A stretch of DNA of 64,000 nt from Bryum argenteum (taxonomy: Eukaryota > Streptophyta > Bryopsida > Bryales > Bryaceae). Under the pieces are notes generated by a model. The model saw only the letters and a list, made by a program, of their open reading frames with translations. It made no database searches and was not told where the DNA came from. Positions 56,031-64,000 of this stretch are shown here, in pieces. The position numbers and the translations under genes were made by a program. The stretch spans positions 35,132,101-35,196,100 of the forward strand of contig CM073321.1 in assembly GCA_037043015.1 (NCBI GenBank). Direction: 5' to 3'. Numbering within the stretch: the first letter of the stretch is position 1; every line of letters begins with the position of its first letter.

Positions 56031-57186
56031 TCTTACGTAAGAAGAAGGCAACGTGGGTGGCCTTCTGTCAGCATGTGCTATGCATTTCGAAATCCAGTCA
56101 ATTCGATGAGCTCTATACCCCTTCTGAGCTTTGTACCCCTTTTGTCAATCATGCTCCCCATGACCTCCGGCATTCCCTTCACGTTCCCCTCCATGGGGTC
56201 TCAAGGTGCCAGCAGTAATTGCTGACGAACCAATTTGCGCGGTCGTTGCCTCGACCCCCGCAGTGGCTGCCTTGAGCCGCGCAGTGGCTGCCAGCTTGAC
56301 CCTCGCTGGGCAGACGTCGCCCGTTTGAACCTCAGCTACATCATGCCCGATTGCAAGCATTCAGGCTGCCCACTACCAAAAATATACACTCACGCTGCCC
56401 AACAACTTATGCCTTGGCATTTAAGGGTTGATAAAAAAAATTGTTTCGAACATATATTTTCGAGTTTTATGGGTTAAGGGAATGAAGTATTTGTTTGACT
56501 GAGTCTCACTCTCAGTCTCGGTCTTAGTCGAAGGATTTAGACTCACTCTCAGAAGAGGTGAACTTTGTATTTTGAAGTAAGTCCAGTTTGTAGAGTGATA
56601 GTTCTTTTTCAGTCTATGACTTCAATATCAGTCGACAAGATCAGTTCAGCTTTTATGAAGTCTATCTTTGTTTACTCATAAAGTTTCGATTGAGTTAAGG
56701 TCGGGATCAATCTGACTTAGTTATTCAGTTCTTGAGTGAAGTTGGTTAAGTATTAATTGTCAATTTTAGTTTCAATCTTAGCTTCGGTTTCAGACATTGT
56801 CAGTTTCAGTTAAGTTGAAAGGGGATGTGTACTTTGACCATTGAGTTGGTTGTAACCATTTCTTTGAAGGTATATTTGTTTTGGAGTTCATTGTTCTTTT
56901 GTCAGTCCATAGTGAGTGGCAGTACCTAGAATTGCAAGAAGCGCCCTATTTATTTATTTTGTGTTGCGTTATAGAGATTAATTGTGTACAATTATTTCAG
57001 AAGTTAATAAAATACAATATTGTGTAAATTGGTGTTCATTGTATGCGTATATGCGAATGTATGATGAGAATTATGTGAGAATTAATTAAACTCTTTTCAA
57101 GTCACATTTACAACTCAAAGCTCCAAATTACGAATCCCTAGTCTTGAAACTCTTAACTTAGTGGAATCAATTTCCATTAATATACT
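56031..57186. other. no recognisable gene
   Basis: A small GC-rich duplication (CGCAGTGGCTGCC twice near 56263 and 56280) lies in otherwise AT-rich, T-rich sequence with CTCAGTCT-type low-complexity stretches at 56500-56830. No frame shows family resemblance. Confidence 0.5.
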
Positions 57187-57378
57187 TGTCGCGACCCTAA
57201 TTACTCCAACTCTATTTTTTTTTGTAGTGCGCCTTACTTGGTAGCGGAATCCCGGCTCACTTAGTTGGTCGCAACTGGGCACGACTTTGCTAACACTTGC
57301 ATGTGCCCCACACACACAATGTTAGCACCATTCTAAGTCAAGGTGTCCAACCCACCTTGACCCCATAACTCATTACCT
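57187..57378 (-). repeat. LTR-1 fragment, minus, cut by the second MULE
   Basis: TGTCGCGACCCTAATTACTC through CATAACTCATTACC matches the LTR-1 3' end and is interrupted where MULE end sequence (AGAACATAGCTACGG) begins. Confidence 0.82.
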
Positions 57379-59930
57379 GAGAACATAGCTACGGTGTGAG
57401 CGGAGAACGGTGAGCGGTGAGCGTTGAGCTATCAAATTTCACGAATTTGAGCGGTGAATTGATATTTTTAGTAAAAAAATTTCTTAAAATAATATTTTAC
57501 TATTTTTTCTGGAATATTCTCAAGAATATTCGAATATTCTTGACTTATTACCGTGGTTCTGTGTTCCTAAACCCGTGGAGATGAGGCTAAAATTTTTGAA
57601 ATTTAGTGGACTTAAACCACGTTCTTCAAACGTGAAGAGACATATAAGAATTTTACAGAGTAGACTAGTACATTATAACTGCGCAATCAACAATCGAAGT
57701 TGTATAACAATTCATAATTTTTTGTGAATAGGGATACATTTATTGACTTTTGTAAAACGCTGAAATCAAAATAAATAACGTGTGAAACACACGATTACAG
57801 GGATAACATGTAGAATGGGTAGATGTGGATGTTGGTTTACGTAATGTGACCTTGAGGTAGTCTACTCTCTAACTTGGTCTAGGATTCCCCTCTCTAGGAT
57901 CATTTTCACCTCATTGAAACTGAAGGTCGGCGCGTGGATGAAGAGGTCTCTATCAATATCAAATTTGCATACCAATACCAACACAAAGTATAGGTGCTTG
58001 CAATGTCTATACGGTTTGCCTATTCATCCTAACTTAGTTATGGTTGTTTTGAACACCGGGCAAGAACACTCAGGGTTCTCACTTAGAGAAAGTTTATAGA
58101 TAGACTCTGAATCCGACTGCAAAGCGACGATACATCCAAAACCAGGTTGTGGTATCATGGTCACCTCGAGTATTTTTGCCTCCATGGCACGAGCTGAGTC
58201 AATGTTCTTCATGTGGGTCAGAGTCATAGCCTTGATGCGTCGAAGAACTTTAGACTTGTGTGATTTGGGATACTGATCAGCCTTGTCCGGCACTGGAATA
58301 TGTGACAAGTCTCTCGATGAGGCAGAAGTATTGAATGTGCGGTTGAGAGGAAGGCATTCCTTTTGTGGGAGCCGAAAACCCACATTCTCCAACGCCTCTA
58401 TTTCGTCACGTGTCAGATTAGTCCCACTCTTCACGGGCCAAACAAAGGGAATAGGCGGTCGACCTTGTTTCCGAGAGAACGGCTCAATCCATTTACGACG
58501 ACTGCCCTTCACACAACGCTCAATGTCGTCTGGACAAAAAAAAAACTGATCAGTTTTTTTTGGACCTTCTTGAGGACACTGCCATACTCCGGTATAGGTT
58601 GGAGCTGCAGTCGCCTTCCCGTTTTGGACAATGCGGGATTCGCATTTCTTCCTGGTCTTAGCCATAATACCCCAAGAAGCCTTAGATGAGGATTCCTTCA
58701 AACGGGAAATGTGCCATAGACGCTCATTCACTCCCGTCTCTTGTATTGCAATGACGCGCTGAATACTGGGTCCAGAGAAGAGGGCGGTTCCAGCGGTTGC
58801 TCTTGAACTTCATCTTCTTCGTGGATTGGACTGAGATTCTCAGCAAGAGCTCGTGTGACTCTTCTCCCTATTGGAGGACGTGAGTGGCTCACGGTGTCAG
58901 GTCGATGAGTTTCATCTTCAGCACCAATGGGAACATCAGCCTTACGTTTCCTGGAACCAAAAATCTCTGCCCCCTCCAAGTGGGCGTCACGCGTACAGTA
59001 AGCTTCTGCTTCAGGGAAGTCCATAACTGCCTTGTTGAGGCAAGATGGATTGCCGGATCGATTAGCACGACGTTGAGCGGTATAAAGACGCTAACGAAGT
59101 TCTTCTACGGATGGTCCAGAACCACTTGCTCCGCCTTTGTTAAATTGATGGTAGCCGACGACTTGGAGGAAGGCAGGAACGTAGTCGTCAACGGTTGCGA
59201 TGTAGAGATCCCTACCCTTATTGCCAGATGCTCGCAGCCACTTGTTATGGATTTACTCCGCAAGATTACAAGAAGGCATCTCTGGGAGTTCTTCTGCCTA
59301 ATATTTTTATTCCTGCAATATACAAACGTATTAGATCTTTATTCATATTTTATATTTGTACTTAGTACAGATTCAGAGAATATAAATCCACAAAAAAAAA
59401 TCAACTAATAATATATAAACAATAACTGTTAATTTCTTTCGTACTGTCATAGCATTACAGAAGCTACCATAGAGCATGAAGTCAGCAAAAATATCGCAAA
59501 GAAATTGTACACTTACTAGTTCCATAAATCCGCCCCATTGTCTGTATCTGAAGTGCCCGTACGCAAGCCAGTGACCTAAGTGTTCTAAACCAACTTCGGA
59601 GGTGGCCTTCGAGGATGCCCACCACGCTCTTATAGCCCAATATCTTCTCAGCCTCTTCCATGGTGCGCGCATCCTTGTATTGCTTACACAAAATCCGGTG
59701 TTGGCCTTGCAATTTGGGCACAATGTATTGTTTCGTATGTTTCTCAAGAGACTGAGTCCAATGGAAATAACATGTGCGTTCGCGGCCTTCCATGGGGGCA
59801 GCAGGGTTTCCAGAGCCGTAGATGATGCGCACAGCGTTCCAGTTAGCTTGGGCACTATTAGCCATAAATCCCTGAAACTGCGGCTTGGGTACTCCGTTCC
59901 TTGCCATCACATGATTAACGTTCTTCCAGG
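57379..59930 (-). mobile_element. MULE copy 2, minus orientation, 5' part missing
   Basis: The 3' terminal repeat GGTGTGAGCGGAGAACGGTG (57393-57412) and the following ~350 bases match the right end of the MULE at 42290-45079 (45079-44740). Transposase sequence extends to about 59920, where it abuts gag-like sequence near 59935. No left terminal repeat is found, so the copy is truncated. It inserted into an LTR-1 remnant and is therefore younger than that LTR. Confidence 0.82.
57870..59920 (-). pseudogene. Mutator-like transposase (MULE) with SWIM finger, several exons, broken
   Basis: On the minus strand the frame begins inside the DDE domain: GFMANSAQANWNAVR, CYFHWTQSLEKH and, after a frame change, WWASSKATSEVG..HWLAYGHFRYRQWGGFM (59910-59520). 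A GTAAGT donor follows at ~59513 and an acceptor near 59317. Exon 2 (to ~58730) reads IHNKWLRASGNKG and AVMDFPEAEAY, with stops TAA 59253 and TAG 59091. A further exon (58731-57870) ends in the SWIM finger, split by TGA at ~58024. In A-N-S-A-Q-A-N-W the residue expected to be Asp in this family is Asn, which may inactivate it. It would act in the nucleus to cut element ends. Confidence 0.82.
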
Positions 59931-59934
59931 TGTT

Positions 59935-60747
59935 TCCTTGCGAGCCGGCTCTTAAGGCACATCCGGCTATACGACCTCCTCATCCGATCCGGCCTCGTCC
60001 TCTTTGTCATCCGAGTAGACGGCTTTGTTGTCCGCGTCCTCCTCGGATTCGAAAACGCCGTTGTTTTGGGACGACAACGCGATCTCGTAATTCGATTCCT
60101 CCTCTTCCGTCAAGACCTCCTCCTTTTTATACAAATGATAAAGAAAAGGAGTGATCGGGTTCGGTCAGGTCTTACCCACATTCTCCGCGAGCCGGGCGAC
60201 TAAGTCGCGGATGATGATCCCCCAGTCGACTTCTCACTCTCCTCGCACGGAGCCCAGGACGGTGTTGGCAAGCCGGACGGTGATCCAATGTGGCTTCTCC
60301 GCGTGGATGATCTGCGCTAGGAACATGATCACCGCGCGCTCCCTTGGCTCCTTGCAGTCCTCCACTGCGTAACCGTTGTTCTTGTGCGGCTTCCCGTGGA
60401 AGGCCGTCTTCTCCCATTTGTGTTTTCGGCTGGACAACCCTACCCCGCTGTTTTCTGATCAGGCCGTAAACTGTCCTCCAATGATCCGTCGTCTAAGACG
60501 CCGGTTTCCCTCTAACCGTCCCTTCAAACTGGTTTGGCGCGCCGGTCTTTATTTCGCGCACCATTCCTGCGTCACGTAGTCCCCACGGGGTCTCGAGCAA
60601 GCCGGACAGGCCCATCCGATCGAGGTCCTCCATCAACATCGTCTTCTCTTCTTCTTCGGCCGGAATGATAGGGAGCATCAACTTGATCGAGATCTTGTGC
60701 TCCTCCTGCGCCGGAGCGGAAGCGGAAGCGGAAGCCGATCCTGCCAT
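59935..60747 (-). pseudogene. gag-like N-terminal copy of family 2
   Basis: The ATG at 60747-60745 starts MAGSASASASAPAQ, matching the start of the full copy at 37702. ISIKLMLP, GTVRGKPAS, IIHAEKPHWITVRL and EVDWG follow. Lesions are TAG 60493 where the full copy has Trp, a frame change near 60430, and TGA about 60232 where the full copy has Arg. Both stops fit C-to-T type changes. It ends near 59935 at the MULE junction. Confidence 0.82.
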
Positions 60748-61282
60748 TGGGAAAAAAAGCGACAAAAAGTAACGAGTAGCCGGGCTGAGATCGGCCAGGG
60801 GGCCGGATCGGGAAAGAAGGACAGAAAGCAAGAAAGCGGAAAGTAAGAACGCGAGAGGGCGAGAAAGCAGGAAAGCGAGAAGGCAGGTGACGACAAGAGC
60901 GGAAGGGTCGCGTTTTATAGGAAGGGTCGGATTGGTATCCGACCATCATAACCTGTCCGTTCGCCATCATGACCTCGTACGGAGCCGTCTTTGGCACTAT
61001 GCGTCATGATTGTCCTTCCACCCACTCCGGCCTTGAGCCGCCGTCTTTAACCCATTTCCGGCTTCTAAAAGTATGTCCTCGCCATTCGAGTGCAGAGTAC
61101 GGGTTCACGAACCCGTCCTTTTTATTAAAAACTAAATTCTAAAGATAACACGTATTTGTTTAAACTTATTTGCCTTATAGTATACGGCCTATTATATACT
61201 TAGGTCGGATTCTAGACACTATATTTATTTTTAATGCGCATTTAAATATATTGGCACACAAACAAAAAAACATGGTCCGACA
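60748..61282 (-). repeat. family-2 gypsy LTR-like region with TATA box, minus
   Basis: It starts TGTCGGACCATG at 61282 directly after a G/A-rich tract (AAAATGGGTAA) ending the pol frame, as a 3' LTR should. It matches 37168-37370 and 48539-48747. A TATAAAA box (60913-60919, minus) and a CT-rich leader precede the gag-like ATG at 60747. There is no visible primer-binding site before the ATG. Confidence 0.72.
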
Positions 61283-62629
61283 TTACCCATTTTCAATTGT
61301 GAAGCATCCTCGCGAACACTTAGCCGTACTCCGAGCTGTCCTCCGATTTCTTCTAGATTGTACTTCTTTACTCTCGAGCTGTTTACTCTTGTATCAAGTT
61401 GGTTTCCGCTCAGATCCTCCAATTGTGAAGAACCGTTTGAGTACATGTCTTGTACTCTATACGGCCGAAAACTCCTTGTGGCGGTTGTCGTACAGTAAGA
61501 CGAGTCCTCCCGGTCAGATTTTGTGGTCCTTCGGAATCTGGCCGTCATGCTCTTCTTTGCGTTGCGCCTGCACCGTCTTTGTCTGCTCCAAGGCCTTCGT
61601 CTTGCCACTTCGAGGTCCTCAATTGCCAGCAGTCTTGTTTCCGGATTTCGAACACGGAGGCCGGATCTTGTTGCTAGCACACGATACGTCTCCATTTCCA
61701 GTTCGATCCCGTGCAGCACTTCCTGTCCAAAAACGAGGAAATATGGCGACTTACCCGTCGTCTTTTTCTCAACCGTATTGTATGCGTGGACGGCCAAAGG
61801 CAGCTTCTGGTCCCAATCCATCTTGTGAGCGGAAACCATCTTGTTAAACATTTTGCCTACTATTCCATTTGCACGCTCGGTAAGGCCGTTTGCTCTTAGG
61901 TTGTACGGGGTCGTCTTCCGATGCTTGATATAGTATTTTGTTGGTGATGTCCGTAATCACATCGATGAGGAAGTGAAGTCCTCGATCACTTACCACCTCA
62001 AGTGGCGCTCCAAAGCGCATCATGATGTTCTCAAAAAGGAACTGAGCAGCCGTCCTCGCATCATTCCGTCTTGTCGCCATTGCCTCCACCCATTTTGTTG
62101 CATAATTTGTTGCCAGAATGATGTATCTCTTCTTTCAAATGGTGACCGGACTGATCGGGCCGATGAAGTCGATGCCCCACTTCTCAAACGGTGCTAGCGG
62201 AATGATCGAAGTAAGCGGCCACTGATGTTTGAATGAAGGAGCACCCGTATGCTGGCACTGGTCGCATGTTGATACAAATTTCTTCACGTCCCTGACTAAC
62301 CTCGGCCACCAGTATCTGGCTTTACGAATCCGGCCTATTGTTGAGACAGCCGCCAGATGTCCTCCTGCCGTGCCGGAATGTAGCTCCCGGATTACCTTCT
62401 TCCTGTCCTTGCTTTCCACGCATCTCCTCAACACTTCATCGGCACCCATTTTGAACAACACCCCTTCTATTATCCTGTATGGTGCCATTTGATGTATGAA
62501 CACGCTCTTCTCTTCTCTTGTCATTCCGTCCGGGTACTTTTGTTGTGTGAGGAAGTCAATTGTCTGTTGAAATTTAGACGTGTCTTCTTCGTCTATCCTG
62601 TTGACGTTAACCCGTCCGTCCTCCTCCAA
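61283..62629 (-). pseudogene. pol: gypsy family-2 pol, integrase region
   Basis: The minus-strand frame from 62629 carries an integrase HHCC finger (HSGTAGGHLAAVST, CDQCQH) and WGIDFIGPISPV with the first catalytic Asp. After TGA 62132 it continues KWVEAMA and VVSDRGLHF with the second Asp. A frame change near 61930 leads to MVSAHKMDWDQKLPLAVHAYNT, KTTGKSPYFLVFGQE and a C-terminal basic tail to 61283. The Glu of the catalytic triad lies in the damaged stretch. RT and RNase H are missing because the 5' side is replaced by a G-rich minisatellite. It differs from family 1 in sequence and LTR. Confidence 0.88.
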
Positions 62630-62639
62630 GAACTCGTCT

Positions 62640-62966
62640 GGGAAGGGGGAGGGATAGAGGGGGGGGTAGAGGGAGGGATAGAGGGGGAGTAGAGGGAGGG
62701 ATAGGGGGGGTAGGGGGAGGGATAGAGGGGGGGTAGAGGGAGGGATAGAGGGGGAGTAGAGGGAGGGATAGGGGGGGGGTAGGGGGGGTAGGAGGGATAG
62801 AAGGGGGTAGAGGGAGGTATAAGGGGGGGTAGAGGGAGGGATAGAAGGGGGTAGAGGGAGGTATAAGGGGGGGTAGAGGGAGGGATAAGGGGGGGTAGGG
62901 GGAGGGGGGAAAGGGGGGGTAGGGGAGGGGGAAAGGGGGTGGAAGGTGGGATAGGAGAGGGAGTAA
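62640..62966. repeat. G-rich minisatellite (GGGGGTAGAGGGAGGGATA)
   Basis: Over 320 bases consist of units such as GGGAGGGATAGAGGGGGGG and GTAGAGGGAGGTATAAGGGG. Runs of three or more G occur every few bases on the plus strand, so G-quadruplex formation is likely. It starts within the family-2 pol frame, which it truncates or expands from. The opposite-strand proline-rich frame is a by-product. Confidence 0.92.
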
Positions 62967-63029
62967 GGACACGTGCAGCGTTTTTTAAATGTTGTTTAAA
63001 TTTTTTTAGTTTTTTTAAATAAAATGTTA

Positions 63030-63885
63030 TTTGAAGAAGGATGAAATAAACATAACACTACCTAGTATATTTTCTAGTTTCAATATAATTTGTGATCGTA
63101 AAATCAAATATATGATTAAACCATTAGGATGATAAATTTATTTGTAATATAATATTGGGAAGAAGATTGAAATAAACATACCATTCCCACCCGTATATTT
63201 TCTAGTCTTAATATAAATTGTATATTCTCTAGTCTTAATATAAATTGTGAACGTAAAATCAAATATATGATTAAACCATTAGGATGATAAATTTATTTGT
63301 AATATAATATTAAAGAGGAAGATTGAAATAAACATAACACTACCCACGAGTATATTTTCTAGTCTTAATATAATTTGTGATTGTAAAATCAAATATATGA
63401 TTAAACCATTAGGATGATAAATTTATTTGTAATATAATATTGGGAAGAAGATTGAAATAAACATACCATTCCCACCCGTATATTTTCTAGTCTTAATATA
63501 AATTGTATATTCTCTAGTCTTAATATAAATTGTGAACGTAAAATCAAATATATGATTAAACCATTAGGATGATAAATTTATTTGTAATATAATATTAAGG
63601 AGGAAGATTGAAATAAACATAACACTACCCACGAGTATATTTTCTAGTCTTAATATAATTTGTGATCGTAAAATTAAATATATGATTAAACCATTAAGAT
63701 GATAAATTTATTTGTAATATAATATTGGGAAGAAGAATCAAATAAACATAATACCACCCACCAGTACATTCTTTACTCTTAATATAAATTGTGAGCGTAA
63801 AATCAAATATATGATTAAACCATTAGGATGATAAATTTATTTGTAATTTAGCATTGGGAAGAAAAATGAATTAAACATAATAGAA
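63030..63885. repeat. AT-rich satellite, ~131/153-bp units, about seven copies
   Basis: Units starting at GAAGATTGAAATAAACATA-type sequence occur near 63036, 63159, 63313, 63447, 63597, 63728 and 63859. Each holds ATATTTTCTAGTCTTAATAT and ATGATTAAACCATTAGGATG. Longer units have an internal 26-base duplication (TATAAATTGTATATTCTCTA), so long and short units partly alternate. No coding content was seen. The last 115 bases of the window show nothing recognisable. Confidence 0.9.
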
Positions 63886-64000
63886 GGTGGGATTGGAGAA
63901 AAATAGCACACATTTTAAGAATATCATTTTTTTTGGGACGTGGTAGCTCGACTTTGAAATAGAGGGGGAATTGGTTTGTAGTGGGGCAATTTTGAATAAG

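Noticed and set aside
62607-62972. Proline-rich minus-strand protein
   Set aside because: It is the translation of the G-rich minisatellite and changes character in every frame.

Overview
This window is nuclear DNA from a streptophyte, probably a non-seed plant (bryophyte-like) or a charophyte alga. Spliceosomal GT-AG introns, plant-type copia and gypsy retrotransposons with an initiator-Met-tRNA primer site, and a Mutator-like (MULE) transposase with a SWIM finger support this. The species cannot be named from sequence alone. No conserved housekeeping gene was recognised. Most of the 64 kb is transposon-derived, much of it broken and nested.

Layout. 1-2.9 kb: 3' part of a Ty1/copia element with its 3' LTR. 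2.9-7.7 kb: no recognisable gene, with palindromic and tandem repeats. 7.8-8.9 kb (minus): degenerate FCP1/HAD-type gene. 9.0-9.8 kb: array of GGCGGCCGCC-centred palindromes. 10.4-16.4 kb (minus): a large three-exon gene joining a ParB/DGQHR-like segment, a degenerate N4/N6-type DNA methyltransferase motif and a long coiled-coil, Pro/Met-rich tail. The same palindromes fill its introns and its upstream flank to 18.3 kb. 18.3-25.9 kb: AT-rich repeats and a 580-bp hairpin element. 25.9-27.6 kb: another palindrome array, directly upstream of a broken transposase-like gene (27.9-31.4 kb). 33.0-34.85 kb: a second, four-exon ParB-like pseudogene. 35.3-40.8 kb: a ~0.9-kb dispersed repeat (R1), partly as a large inverted repeat, around a TATA-bearing LTR-like promoter and a gag-like reading frame. 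42.3-45.1 kb: a non-autonomous MULE with 9-bp flanking direct repeats that carries a second methyltransferase-like gene in opposite orientation (Pack-MULE-like). 45.1-62.6 kb: nested copies of two gypsy families, R1, a second MULE copy and gag-like fragments. 62.6-63.9 kb: a G-rich minisatellite followed by an AT-rich satellite.

What stands out. Three loci (10.4-16.4, 33.0-34.85 and 43.0-43.95 kb) carry pieces of one theme: a ParB-like GQH/GNHR motif and/or the AdoMet-binding half of a beta-type DNA methyltransferase, all with eukaryotic introns. About fifty copies of a palindromic repeat lie in and around two of the gene loci. Many in-frame stops in the broken genes fit C-to-T change, as expected from deamination of methylated cytosine. 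Whether the palindromes and the ParB/methyltransferase-like proteins are functionally linked is a hypothesis only.
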